Source: Aquimarina algiphila (GTDB taxonomy: Bacteria > Bacteroidota > Bacteroidia > Flavobacteriales > Flavobacteriaceae). Taken from it: a stretch of 64,000 nt of DNA. The stretch is taken from assembly GCF_007489275.1 (NCBI RefSeq), contig NZ_VLNR01000026.1, positions 1 through 64,000 of the forward strand. The letters run 5' to 3'. This document shows positions 8,254 through 17,069 of this stretch, in pieces. Both the position numbers and the translations under genes were made by a program. The notes beneath the pieces were generated by a model. That model had not been told where the DNA came from. It saw nothing but the letters and a program-made list of their open reading frames with translations, and ran no database searches. How positions within the stretch are numbered: position 1 is the first letter of the stretch; every line of letters starts with the position of its first letter.

Positions 8254-9090
8254 TCAATGATGCATAACCATCAAAGGAACTCGGGTTCCATAACTTATTT
8301 TAGAAGTTTCTGAACCCTTAAAAAAACGTTCTAAAAAAGTTTCTTTTTGAATAAACATCGCTGTCATGTCTACATTCATAATCTGTACAAAACTTGTAAT
8401 AGCCAAAGCGGTTGGGACATTGATAATAGAATGAAACGTATGATTAAGGTCTTTAAAATATTCCTTCATGTGTTTTTTATCATCAAAATCAGCAACTGTA
8501 ACTGTTTCATCTTCTTTAATCTTAAGGATTCGTATGGAAGATTTATATTTTAATATCATATCCATCAATGGTTCTATACCTTCAGTTTTAAAGTGGTCAC
8601 TTTCATCTATAGCATATAGTATAGTTTTAGGTTTTTTAAAAGTATATCCTTGCGGAATTGCAATTAAAGGACAATCTATTTTGCGAATTACATTAAGAGT
8701 ATTGCTTCCAAAAACAACTTCTGAAGCGCCTGTAGCACCATTGGTTCCCATGACAATAATATCTATCTCTTTAGATTTAATTGCCTGTTTTATAGCATCA
8801 ATAAAAATATCATAATCGGTAATGGTGTGAAAGGTATAGTTCTCATGAGGATATTGCTCCTTTAATTGCTCTATCATGAGATTAAGTTTATTTTTTACAT
8901 CGCTAATCACAGATTGATGAACTGAGGTATTAGCTGGGGCAACCATAAGATCATCAGTGGTATAATTGGACGCTTTTTGCACGTTGAGAATATAAAATGT
9001 ACAGAGTTCATTTTTAAAGAGTTCCATAGCATAATAAATTGCATTTTTTGCATTTTCAGAAAAATCGGTAGGAAGCAGTATATTTTTCAT
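8254..9090 (-). CDS. Universal stress protein, tandem UspA domains
   Basis: 278 residues made of two Usp domains (about 1-145 and 150-278). The first ends in the ATP-binding pattern GTNGATG-x8-GS (about 117-134), which is intact. The second domain lacks this glycine pattern and is probably structural. Flavobacteria often carry such two-domain Usp proteins beside membrane-stress genes, as here next to cardiolipin synthase. Cytosolic; probably ATP-binding through domain one only. Confidence 0.85.
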   Translation of the reverse strand: MKNILLPTDFSENAKNAIYYAMELFKNELCTFYILNVQKASNYTTDDLMVAPANTSVHQSVISDVKNKLNLMIEQLKEQYPHENYTFHTITDYDIFIDAIKQAIKSKEIDIIVMGTNGATGASEVVFGSNTLNVIRKIDCPLIAIPQGYTFKKPKTILYAIDESDHFKTEGIEPLMDMILKYKSSIRILKIKEDETVTVADFDDKKHMKEYFKDLNHTFHSIINVPTALAITSFVQIMNVDMTAMFIQKETFLERFFKGSETSKISYGTRVPLMVMHH

Positions 9091-9250
9091 AAGTATATCA
9101 TTTATCAGTATAAAAATAGATGAGACACCATAGAGTAACTATGATATTGGTCATAATAGAACCTAAAGCATACGTTCTTAATTTTATATTAAACTTGGTT
9201 TTAAATAGAGAAAAGGTGTAACGAATGTCATCCCTATTGGTCTTATATAT

Positions 9251-10234
9251 ATGAGAAAGATTCTATTAGGTACTATATTCTATTTGATTAGTATCACTGG
9301 TATTTTTGCCGGAGAGAATGTGCCTGAGTTTTTTCTGGGGAAGAATAAAATTACCTTCCCAAAAGCTGAGATTCTAAATGAATATACAGCTAGAATCCCT
9401 TTTAAACTTATTGATCGACTTATTGTTGTAGAAGCAGAATTACTTCAAAAAAAAGGAAATTTTATTATTGATACTGGTTCAGAAACCCTGATGCTTAACA
9501 AAGTTCATTTTCCTGTTCAGTATCAACATCTTTCAAGAAAAAAGCAAACTTCTGGAGTTATTTCAGTGATGGACGATACGTTCGAGCAAAATGTAAAAGA
9601 ATTTATTCTTCAAAATTTTAATTTAAAAAATAAAACATCTGATATTGTTGATTTATCTCATATTGAGAAAACTAAAAAAATGAACCTGTTAGGAATTATA
9701 GGATTTAGTATTCTAAAAGATTATGAAGTATTTGTAGATATGCATCTAAATCAAATTACGCTAACAAAGGTTGATGAATTTGGAACTAAATTGGATCAAC
9801 ATGTATATGCCGAGAAAATTGTGGATAGTATTGATTTTAAATTAAGAAAACATACTATTGTGTTAAATGGTTATATTGGTGATCAAAATGTTAAATTTGG
9901 ATTGGATACTGCTGCAGAATTTAACCAAATCAATAAAAAAATTGGAAGAAAAGCACTTAAAAATTTTTATCCAAAGAAGCGATTGGTTTTATTAGGAGCC
10001 AGTGATCATAAGATTGAAGTGATGGCAGGGAAATTATTTCGCGTAAAACTAAGCGAAACCGTTTATTTTGGACCAATGAATACGATATTGACTAATTTAA
10101 ATGCAATGAAAGAAGCTTTTGGAACCGAACTGGATGGAGTTTTAGGGTATGAATTCTTTCAACAAAAAAGAACTATTATTAATTATCAAAAAGAAAAACT
10201 GTACTTTGTAAAGTATCCATTAGTACGAAATTGA
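9251..10234 (+). CDS. Secreted retropepsin-like aspartyl protease
   Basis: 327 residues with a signal peptide (cleavage near IFAGEN). Two aspartyl-protease half-domains are visible. The first has the catalytic DTGS (D74) preceded by hydrophobic FII. The second has FGLDTAAE (D219), a DTA variant of the same motif. The spacing fits the single-chain retropepsin-like family (PF13650/PF13975) common in Bacteroidetes. A periplasmic or surface location is expected. Its stop overlaps the TTG start of the next gene, so translation is coupled. Confidence 0.75.
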   Translation: MRKILLGTIFYLISITGIFAGENVPEFFLGKNKITFPKAEILNEYTARIPFKLIDRLIVVEAELLQKKGNFIIDTGSETLMLNKVHFPVQYQHLSRKKQTSGVISVMDDTFEQNVKEFILQNFNLKNKTSDIVDLSHIEKTKKMNLLGIIGFSILKDYEVFVDMHLNQITLTKVDEFGTKLDQHVYAEKIVDSIDFKLRKHTIVLNGYIGDQNVKFGLDTAAEFNQINKKIGRKALKNFYPKKRLVLLGASDHKIEVMAGKLFRVKLSETVYFGPMNTILTNLNAMKEAFGTELDGVLGYEFFQQKRTIINYQKEKLYFVKYPLVRN

Positions 10235-11196
10235 AAAGGAATATACTATATAGCATTTTTTTAATCCTTGCACTTGTAAGCAAGTATTCCTATGCTCAGA
10301 CCGAACCCTTTAAAGGATATCGCATAGAAGGAGAAGAATTGATATTTTCTTTTGATAAAAGAGATTATGAAAAAGCAACCACTGATCATCATGGAAGTAT
10401 ACTTGATTTTGAAGATTTGGATATACAAAATGTTGTGGTCTCAGGAAAATTTAACAATTGGTCAAAGCATAAATGGAAGATGACCAAAGTTGATGAAAAT
10501 AAATATGAACTCAGAAAAAAATTAAGTGATTTTACTGATGAGTTTTCTTGGGAATTTAAATTTGTAATCAACAATGCCTATTGGGCAGAGCCTTCAAAAA
10601 GAGATGGTAATGCGGTTAGAGCTTATAAAAATGGATATAGGTTGCGATCTTATAATCTAAAATTTTATACCGCATACCCTGATAAAAATGGAAATATAAC
10701 ATTCACACTTAATGGATATGATACTGCAAGAAAAGTAATTTTAAGTGGTAGTTTTAATAAATGGAATGAAGATCTATTTAGGATGACTAAGAACGAGGAC
10801 TGCTGGACTTTAACATTAAAAATAAGACCTGGAGAGTATCAATATAAATTTATTGTTGATGGAGATTGGATAGAAGATCCCGATAATCCTAGAAAAACGA
10901 TTAACGAATTTAGTGGATACAACTCCTTAATAGACATAAAAGCACCTGCAAAATTTATTCTTAATGGTTTCCTGGATGCTCAACAAGTTATTATTGCGGG
11001 TTCATTTAATAATTGGTCAGAAGGAGAATATAAAATGACTAGAACCAAGAATGGTTGGGCAGATACTCTGATGCTGTCTGGAGGCAAACATCATTATAAA
11101 TTTATTGTTGATGGCAAATGGATGGAAGACCCTGATAACCCTGTAAAAGAATACGATTTCAAGGGAAACGTCAACTCGGTCTGTATGGTAAAATGA
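10231..11196 (+). CDS. Secreted protein with three glycogen-binding (AMPK/CBM48-like) domains
   Basis: 321 residues starting at a TTG whose last bases form the stop of the upstream gene (TTGA). No ATG lies nearby, and the TTG gives a clean signal peptide ending SYAQ. Three carbohydrate-binding repeats follow at about 68-122, 160-222 and 245-305, each with the core (V/I)xxSGxFNxW...MT...YxFIVDGxWxEDPDNP, though the first is divergent. There is no catalytic domain. It should bind alpha-glucans or a protein ligand in the periplasm or on the surface. The coupled retropepsin-like protein is the only obvious partner. Confidence 0.8.
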   Translation: MKRNILYSIFLILALVSKYSYAQTEPFKGYRIEGEELIFSFDKRDYEKATTDHHGSILDFEDLDIQNVVVSGKFNNWSKHKWKMTKVDENKYELRKKLSDFTDEFSWEFKFVINNAYWAEPSKRDGNAVRAYKNGYRLRSYNLKFYTAYPDKNGNITFTLNGYDTARKVILSGSFNKWNEDLFRMTKNEDCWTLTLKIRPGEYQYKFIVDGDWIEDPDNPRKTINEFSGYNSLIDIKAPAKFILNGFLDAQQVIIAGSFNNWSEGEYKMTRTKNGWADTLMLSGGKHHYKFIVDGKWMEDPDNPVKEYDFKGNVNSVCMVK

Positions 11197-11204
11197 ATGT
11201 ATTA

Positions 11205-11669
11205 TTATTCGCTGGTATCGACATAAAGATCTTGCTCCCACACACCTTCCTTTACTACTGCTCCGTTATTGTCGTATAATTTTCCTTTTCCATTTTTTTG
11301 ATTTTTCTTCCACTTACCACTATATTTTGAACCATTTGACCAATGCATAGTTCCTTTCCCATGGCGTTGATTATTCTTAAAACTTCCTTCATAGTAATCG
11401 CCGTTAGACCAGGTGTAGGTGCCTTTTCCTGAAATCTTATTGTTATAAAAACTACCAGAATATTTAGTAGAGTCAAACCATAGAATATTACCTTTAACTA
11501 ATTTTCCAAATGCAACTTCTACATCAAAAGCAGCTCCTTGAGAGGTGAATTTATGCCATCCATCAGTTAACTGATTGATGTGTTGAGTTGGTACATTATT
11601 TAAATCTTGAGCGTTCCCATAAAAAACCATTCCTACTACAAAAACGAATATACTTATACTTTTTTTCAT
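11205..11669 (-). CDS. Secreted MORN-repeat protein
   Basis: 154 residues with a signal peptide ending GNAQ. From about residue 69 to the end there are four MORN-type repeats (YSGSFxNNKxxGKGTYTWSNG and relatives, starting near 70, 93, 116 and 139). The N-terminal half has no recognised domain. MORN repeats in bacteria are beta-hairpin scaffolds of uncertain function. The gene converges on the glycogen-binding gene with only eight bases between stops. Confidence 0.75.
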   Translation of the reverse strand: MKKSISIFVFVVGMVFYGNAQDLNNVPTQHINQLTDGWHKFTSQGAAFDVEVAFGKLVKGNILWFDSTKYSGSFYNNKISGKGTYTWSNGDYYEGSFKNNQRHGKGTMHWSNGSKYSGKWKKNQKNGKGKLYDNNGAVVKEGVWEQDLYVDTSE

Positions 11670-11779
11670 GTTTTCCCTTTTTTATATTGTCGTACAATGT
11701 AAAGGGATACTTACAGAAGGATATAGAAAATAGTAATATTAATGTTGATATTTAGGGAATTAGAAAGAATAACGTTGTG

Positions 11780-12811
11780 CTATCCTCCAATTGCAATCAT
11801 ACTTCGGTTATTATGAGAATCAGGTTTGTTAAACTTATCTAAGGTATCCATCCCGTTACGGACTTTTAATTTAGTTTGTATTGCTTTTTGAACAATAGGA
11901 GAGATAGGTTTTCCCTCTCTTAATGGTGTTAATAGATCTGATTCTTTAGAAGAAAACAGGCAATTTTTTATTTGACCATTGGCAGTGAGTCGTATTCTGT
12001 TACAACCATCACAAAAAGGATTGGTTACAGAGCTTATAACAGCAAAAGTACCTTGATATCCTTTTATTTGATAACTTTTTGTAGTGTCATTTGGCGCATC
12101 TTTACATTTTATAATGTCATCTTTTTCAAAATTTGAATACACTTGATTAAGAATTTTCTGTAACGAAACTAGCTTATCCATATTCCACTTATTACCATCA
12201 AAAGGCATAAATTCTATAAAACGAATTTGTATGGGTAAATCTTTACTAAGATTGATAAAATCGATAACTTCATTATCGTTAAAGCCTTTCATCAAAACAC
12301 AATTTACCTTCACATTAAATCCTTCCTTAACTAGAAGAATAATATTTTGATATACTTTTTCAAAATAAGATCTGCGAGTGATTTCTGAGTTTTTATTAGC
12401 ATCTAAAGAATCAAGACTAACATTAAGTGTTGTAATCCCACATTTTTTGAAGTGATCAATAAACTTATCTACAATAACGCCATTGGTTGTCAAAGTAAGT
12501 TGTACGGGCAGTGAAGAAAGTTTTTCCATGATTAGAGCAGCATCTTTACGTACCAAAGGTTCTCCACCTGTTAAGCGAATTTTTGTAACTCCCAGATCTA
12601 CAAATTCTTTGGCGATAGTGTAGATTTCTTCATAGGTCATGATGTGTGCCTTGGGAGATAACTGGATTCCTTCTGCAGGCATACAATAGGTACATCTTAG
12701 ATTACATCTTTCTGTAAGCGAAATACGTAAATAATCATGTTTTCTACCAAAGGTATCGGTAAGAATATCAGTGGCTACAGGTTTGCGATGTCCAGCGTCT
12801 GACTTAGTCAT
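11780..12811 (-). CDS. moaA: GTP 3',8-cyclase MoaA
   Basis: 343 residues. The radical-SAM cluster CNLRCTYC (C36, C40, C43) and the C-terminal second cluster (C267, C270, C284) are present, and the protein ends in the GG dipeptide required for activity. With MoaC it converts GTP to cyclic pyranopterin monophosphate, the first step of molybdenum-cofactor synthesis. It overlaps moaCB by eight bases and is the last gene of the cluster. Confidence 0.95.
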   Translation of the reverse strand: MTKSDAGHRKPVATDILTDTFGRKHDYLRISLTERCNLRCTYCMPAEGIQLSPKAHIMTYEEIYTIAKEFVDLGVTKIRLTGGEPLVRKDAALIMEKLSSLPVQLTLTTNGVIVDKFIDHFKKCGITTLNVSLDSLDANKNSEITRRSYFEKVYQNIILLVKEGFNVKVNCVLMKGFNDNEVIDFINLSKDLPIQIRFIEFMPFDGNKWNMDKLVSLQKILNQVYSNFEKDDIIKCKDAPNDTTKSYQIKGYQGTFAVISSVTNPFCDGCNRIRLTANGQIKNCLFSSKESDLLTPLREGKPISPIVQKAIQTKLKVRNGMDTLDKFNKPDSHNNRSMIAIGG

Positions 12812-13715
12812 GTCTAGCTCCTTTTAAAATTCTAAATACATGTAATACTTCAGGAAAAATAGAATCCATAGATTCTTTGGCTCCTTTGGTAGATCCAGGA
12901 AGCGCCAGTACTAATGTATTTTTAATAGTTCCGGCTACGCTTCTTGAAAGCATGGCATAAGGCATACGATCTTGTCCATATTTACGAATAGCTTCTTCAA
13001 TACCTGGGATAGTTCGATTTAACAACGGTTTTAAAGCCTCTGGAGTGACATCACGTTGGGATAATCCCGTACCGCCGGTATAAATGATAAGATCAGCTCC
13101 TTGTTTCTGATATAACTTTGCTTTTTCTTGTATCACTTCGGCTTCATCAGGAATGATAATATAATCCATGATATCCACTTCACAAGCCTCTAATTTGGTT
13201 ATAATAGCTTTACCAGCTCTATCTTCTTTTTTTCCTTCAGAAATAGAATCTGAACATACAATTACGGCTGCTTTAAGGTCTCTCCTAAACTTATCTTTAT
13301 AATCAGATTTTCCTCCTTTTTTATTAAGGAGTTTGATATGATGAATTTCTACGCCTTTATCAATAGGTTTTAGCATATCATACATGTTTAGGGCTACAAC
13401 ACTTGCCCCATGCATGGCTTCGACCTCAACCCCTGTTTTATAGATGGTTTTTATAGTAACCAGAACTGTAATTTCCAGTTCGTTTATGGTATACTCGATA
13501 CCAGTATATTCTATTGGTAGTGGATGGCAATCAGGAAGTAACTCGGGTGTTTTTTTTACACCCAGTAAACCGGCAGCTTTACTCATAGCAAATACATCTC
13601 CTTTGGGTACAGTGCCTTTTTCTATAGCTTCTATAGTTTCTGGTTTACTAACCTTAACAATAGCTTGAGCAGTTGCAATTCTTAATGTTGATGTTTTATG
13701 TGTGATGTCTACCAT
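12804..13715 (-). CDS. moaCB: Bifunctional MoaC/MoaB molybdenum-cofactor protein
   Basis: 303 residues from the ATG at 13715; an upstream TTG would only add a hydrophobic tail. Residues 1-150 are MoaC (VDIT start, KGDVFAMSKAAG, DCHPLPI, VEVEAMHGAS), cyclic pyranopterin monophosphate synthase. Residues about 158-303 are a MogA/MoaB-type molybdopterin adenylyltransferase domain (YTGGTGLSQRDVTPEA, LPGSTKGAKESM). This fusion is known from Bacteroidetes and combines the first-stage and adenylation activities in one chain. Confidence 0.92.
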   Translation of the reverse strand: MVDITHKTSTLRIATAQAIVKVSKPETIEAIEKGTVPKGDVFAMSKAAGLLGVKKTPELLPDCHPLPIEYTGIEYTINELEITVLVTIKTIYKTGVEVEAMHGASVVALNMYDMLKPIDKGVEIHHIKLLNKKGGKSDYKDKFRRDLKAAVIVCSDSISEGKKEDRAGKAIITKLEACEVDIMDYIIIPDEAEVIQEKAKLYQKQGADLIIYTGGTGLSQRDVTPEALKPLLNRTIPGIEEAIRKYGQDRMPYAMLSRSVAGTIKNTLVLALPGSTKGAKESMDSIFPEVLHVFRILKGARHD

Positions 13716-13755
13716 ATTGTATAAATAAAAAAATTCAAAAAACAAGAGCCAAAAT

Positions 13756-14112
13756 TTAATCTTTAGCTTTATTAATAATACTAGATAAAATTTTGTTTAA
13801 TTCGGTCGCCTCCTGAATAAGTTCTTCTATTTTGTTTACTTCTTCAATTTCTGAAGAGATTTTTATTAATTTTAACCAATATCTGCTTTCTTTTGCTTCT
13901 TTTCTGGCGATTTTCAGACGCATTTTAAAATCTTTTGCACCCAACGGTTCGTTGGCTTCAATATAATTTGCTCCAACAGAACCAGAAGAACGAATTACCT
14001 GTTTAATGTCATCCATATTGATTAGAGATTTAGTCAAATTTTTGCAAAAAAGTCTCACATCCGCCGCAAAGTTGAAAGCTCTATCTTCTAAATCATATTT
14101 TGATGTTGTCAT
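13756..14112 (-). CDS. Four-helix-bundle protein (S23/23S-IVP family)
   Basis: 118 residues from the ATG at 14112 (family start MTTSKYDLEDRAFxFA). The pattern SSGSVGANYIEANE with KMRLKIARKEAKESRYWL is typical of the TIGR02436 four-helix-bundle family, first described from 23S rRNA intervening sequences and now common as stand-alone genes. An earlier ATG at 14181 would overlap moaE and add an unconserved leader, so I reject it. Its place inside the molybdenum-cofactor cluster is odd; no cofactor role is known for the family. Confidence 0.8.
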   Translation of the reverse strand: MTTSKYDLEDRAFNFAADVRLFCKNLTKSLINMDDIKQVIRSSGSVGANYIEANEPLGAKDFKMRLKIARKEAKESRYWLKLIKISSEIEEVNKIEELIQEATELNKILSSIINKAKD

Positions 14113-14162
14113 TTGTATTTTTTGAAGTTTGAAACTTACTTTTTGAGGTTTGCAAAACAGTT

Positions 14163-14606
14163 TTAACTGTTTTGTTTCCATTGATGTGTTTGGTCTTCAA
14201 ATAGTTCTTTTCCAAAAACGGGGACATCTGCTTTAATGGCTTCAACGACATATTCCAGAGCTTCAAAAACAATTTTTCTTCGAGGAGAAGAGACAAAAAC
14301 AAATAGACAAATCTCTCCTGCATTTACTTTTCCCAAACTATGATAAATATGCATGCAAGTGAGATCAAATTTTTCAAATGTAGCTTCTCGTATATCATGG
14401 AATTTTTGATTTGCCATATCTTCATATGCGGTATAATCAATTGCGACAATGCGATTTCCATCGATTTCGTCTGCCCGTACTTGACCCAAAAAGATATTGT
14501 GCGCTCCAATACTGGTTTTGGTCTGATGCTTGGCAATAGAATTGCCTATGAATTCAGATGAAATTGCTCCTTGAACAAATACATTTTTTGGTTTCTTTTT
14601 TTCCAT
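14163..14606 (-). CDS. moaE: Molybdopterin synthase catalytic subunit
   Basis: 147 residues. GQVRADEIDG, YEDMA, HSLGKVNAGE, SSPRRKIVFEA and the C-terminal KADVPVFGKE (active-site Lys) are MoaE signatures. It transfers sulfur from MoaD thiocarboxylate to cyclic pyranopterin monophosphate. The start lies 11 bases after the moeB stop. The protein is slightly extended at its C-terminus. Confidence 0.93.
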   Translation of the reverse strand: MEKKKPKNVFVQGAISSEFIGNSIAKHQTKTSIGAHNIFLGQVRADEIDGNRIVAIDYTAYEDMANQKFHDIREATFEKFDLTCMHIYHSLGKVNAGEICLFVFVSSPRRKIVFEALEYVVEAIKADVPVFGKELFEDQTHQWKQNS

Positions 14607-14617
14607 ATATTTAATTT

Positions 14618-15709
14618 CTATACTTCTTTTATGGTTTGAAATTCATAAAGTGCCATTGCTCCTCCTTTAACATGAGAAACATTTTTAAAATCGTGTTCCA
14701 GAAGAATTTCTACTGCTTTTTTACTTCGAATACCTGATTGACAAAACACAATGATTTCTTGCTCTTTATCTATTTTATTGATGTATTGTTGAAGCTGACC
14801 TAATGGAACATAATCAGGGTTTAAATTGTCTATTTTTGGTTGTTCATGGGGTTCGCGTACATCAATGAATAGTATATTATTCATCTCAAAAGCATCTCTA
14901 GCGTCTATCTCTGATATTTTTGATATTCCGCAGAATACATCATAATCTGTAGTTTCAAAGTTTTTAGCATTGGCAATTACCTTAGAGACTTCAGACTCAA
15001 CTCTGGGAATACTAAAAGAAGAAGATTGTGCTGTCAAACAATCATAGGTAAATAATATCCCGTTAAGGATATTGCCTAAATGTAGAATAATTTTTAATGT
15101 TTCATTTGCTTGCATGCTTCCTATGATACCGGGTAGTACTCCTAAAACACCTATTTCTGAACAAGAAGGTACACTTCCTGCCTTTGGAGGTTCTGGAAAT
15201 AAACAGCGATACGTAGGTCCCTCTTGATAATTAAACACAGAAACTTGCCCTTCAAACTTAAAAATAGCTCCGTATACCAGAGGCTTTTTAGCAATTAGAC
15301 AGGCATCATTTACTAGATATCGAGTAGAAAAATTATCAGTGCCATCTACAATAATATCATATTCAGAAAAAAGAGAAACTGCATTTTTTGTAGTTAGTTT
15401 TTCTGGATATGCGTTGATGGTAATATCTGGATTGAGATCTTCAAGACGATGTTTTGCAGCTAATGATTTATTCATTCCTAAAGAACTATTTCCATACAAA
15501 ATCTGGCGATGTAAATTAGAGATGTCTACCGTATCGAAATCGATAATGCCTATGGTGCCGATTCCTGCTGCAGTAAGGTATTGTAGAACCGGACAGCCTA
15601 AACCTCCAGCGCCAATAACTAATACTTTGGCAGCGTTAAGTTTTTCCTGACCAGAAGTGCCTATCTCTGGTAAGATGACTTGTCTATGATATCTGGGGTT
15701 GAAATTCAT
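14618..15709 (-). CDS. moeB: MoeB/ThiF-type adenylyltransferase with C-terminal rhodanese domain
   Basis: 363 residues from the ATG at 15709; a TTG at 15751 would overlap moaD. The E1-like ATP-binding motif GAGGLG (about 33-38) and the DNFSTRYLVND segment mark a MoaD/ThiS-activating enzyme. A C-terminal rhodanese-like domain with C323 (FCQSGIRS) can supply persulfide sulfur. The substrate carrier, moaD, is the gene immediately upstream. One zinc CxxC pair typical of MoeB is not evident. Confidence 0.88.
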   Translation of the reverse strand: MNFNPRYHRQVILPEIGTSGQEKLNAAKVLVIGAGGLGCPVLQYLTAAGIGTIGIIDFDTVDISNLHRQILYGNSSLGMNKSLAAKHRLEDLNPDITINAYPEKLTTKNAVSLFSEYDIIVDGTDNFSTRYLVNDACLIAKKPLVYGAIFKFEGQVSVFNYQEGPTYRCLFPEPPKAGSVPSCSEIGVLGVLPGIIGSMQANETLKIILHLGNILNGILFTYDCLTAQSSSFSIPRVESEVSKVIANAKNFETTDYDVFCGISKISEIDARDAFEMNNILFIDVREPHEQPKIDNLNPDYVPLGQLQQYINKIDKEQEIIVFCQSGIRSKKAVEILLEHDFKNVSHVKGGAMALYEFQTIKEV

Positions 15710-15737
15710 TTGTATTATGTTAATAGTTTTTATTCTA

Positions 15738-15974
15738 TCATCCTCCTGCAAAAGGAGGTAATAAAGCTATTTCTGCCTTAGAGTCGATCATATAATTTTG
15801 ATCTACTAATTTTTGATCTACAGCTATTTTAAAATTCTTATCGCTTAATTTGGGATGTTGATGTTTTAGTTTCTCTACTAATTGAGATACCGAACATACT
15901 TCAGTTTGGACCTCTTCTTCATTAATAGAAGTGGCCTCTGCCAGCATACCAAAATATTTAATAGTCAATTGCAT
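15738..15974 (-). CDS. moaD: Molybdopterin synthase sulfur carrier subunit
   Basis: 78 residues, ubiquitin-like, ending in the required GG (PPFAGG), where the thiocarboxylate forms. It starts within the end of mobA (17-base overlap) and is followed by moeB, its activating enzyme. Confidence 0.92.
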   Translation of the reverse strand: MQLTIKYFGMLAEATSINEEEVQTEVCSVSQLVEKLKHQHPKLSDKNFKIAVDQKLVDQNYMIDSKAEIALLPPFAGG

Positions 15975-16542
15975 CTGTAATTGTTTTTAAATCTTCAATA
16001 GTATTTAAATTTATAACCAATGCTTCTTCTTTTTCAGAAACCGTGATTGTTTTTGTACGCATTGCTAAAACCAGTTTACGTAAACGTCGCTCTCCGTTTT
16101 TTAATAATTCAAAACATTTTTCTGCACATTGTTTTTTATATAAAGCAATTAAGGGAATTGTTTTTCCTTTGCTTTCGAACTGAACAATATCATAGTTCTC
16201 GGTTCTATATTCTAAAAGTTGTTGTAAAACCCCAGTATTAATTAATGGGACATCACAACTTATAACAAGATTATTCTTTGTTTTTGAATGCAGTAATCCT
16301 GCATGAATTCCTGCTATTGGTCCTGATTCAGGTACGATATCTTCAATTCTTTTTATATTGAATGTATCATAATCAGGGTTACTACTTACAATGATGAGCT
16401 CAGTTACTAATGGTTGTACTGCATCGATAATATGTTGTATAAAAGGTTTGTTTTGTAAAAGAATCAGGCCTTTTTCACGTCCCATTCTCGAGCTTTTTCC
16501 GCCCGCTAGAATAATTCCCGTTATGTCTTTTTCTTTATTCAT
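15958..16542 (-). CDS. mobA: Molybdenum cofactor guanylyltransferase
   Basis: 194 residues from the ATG at 16542 (a TTG three codons earlier is less likely). The nucleotidyltransferase signature LAGGKSSRMGREKG lies at 12-25, and the metal-binding CDVPL follows later. MobA attaches GMP to the cofactor to form the guanine dinucleotide form used by DMSO-reductase-type enzymes. Its presence implies such an enzyme elsewhere in the genome. Confidence 0.9.
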   Translation of the reverse strand: MNKEKDITGIILAGGKSSRMGREKGLILLQNKPFIQHIIDAVQPLVTELIIVSSNPDYDTFNIKRIEDIVPESGPIAGIHAGLLHSKTKNNLVISCDVPLINTGVLQQLLEYRTENYDIVQFESKGKTIPLIALYKKQCAEKCFELLKNGERRLRKLVLAMRTKTITVSEKEEALVINLNTIEDLKTITDAIDY

Positions 16543-16601
16543 CAATACCAATACCTTAATGCATAAATCTAATTTCTAGAAAAAGTTCTCCTTTTTTTAA
16601 A

Positions 16602-16937
16602 TTATAGTGTTATTTCTTTTGATTGTTGATCAAGAAACTCCCAACATTTTTGATTAATGGTATCAAATGTTTGAATCATCTTTTCTCCGTATGGAGTTAA
16701 ATGAGCACCACCACCGCCTTTTCCACCTGTAGAAGTAATAACTAAAGGCTCCTTGGTAGCCTTATTCATACTATCCAATAAATTCCAGGCTTTCTTATAA
16801 GACATTTCCAAACTACTTGCTGCCTTACTCAAAGAACCTGTTTGATTGATAGCTTTTAATAATTTTACTCTTCCTTCACCAAGAAAAACACCGTTCTCTG
16901 ATTCGATCCAAATCCTACTCTTTATTTTGTAATCCAT
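16602..16937 (-). CDS. ModE-like winged-helix regulator without molybdate domain
   Basis: 111 residues, equal to the N-terminal DNA-binding half of ModE (GRVKLLKAINQTGSLSKAA, MSYKKAWNLLDSMN, TGGKGGGGAHLT). The C-terminal molbindin/TOBE domains of full ModE are absent, so molybdate sensing, if any, must differ. It heads the cluster mobA-moaD-moeB-moaE-moaCB-moaA and probably regulates it. A -7 element lies 28 bases upstream. Confidence 0.85.
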   Translation of the reverse strand: MDYKIKSRIWIESENGVFLGEGRVKLLKAINQTGSLSKAASSLEMSYKKAWNLLDSMNKATKEPLVITSTGGKGGGGAHLTPYGEKMIQTFDTINQKCWEFLDQQSKEITL

Positions 16938-16964
16938 AATTCATGTTTACTAGCGTTTGGTTTT

Positions 16965-16972
16965 CAAAGATA
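16965..16972 (-). promoter_or_regulatory. -7 promoter element before the ModE-like gene
   Basis: Minus-strand TATCTTTG matches TAnnTTTG exactly and ends 27 bases before the ATG at 16937. No clear -33 TTG is seen at the normal spacing. It would drive the cofactor operon downstream of moeA. Confidence 0.4.
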
Positions 16973-17069
16973 CAACGATTTTTCTGGATAGATTTTTCTT
17001 TATCAGAATTTTAGCAAATAATGATTTTTCGATCTGTTTTTTTATAATTCTCTAGTGAAGAGTGTGTTT

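Noticed and set aside
8468..8815. Long plus-strand open frame opposite the Usp gene
   Set aside because: It is the antisense shadow of a well-recognised UspA protein and has no family resemblance.
9121..9222. 33-codon plus-strand ORF before the retropepsin gene
   Set aside because: No signal peptide, no conserved pattern, and the opposite strand looks more coding-like.
14113..14181. N-terminal extension of the four-helix-bundle protein
   Set aside because: It would overlap moaE and add 23 residues not found in the family, while the ATG at 14112 gives the usual start.
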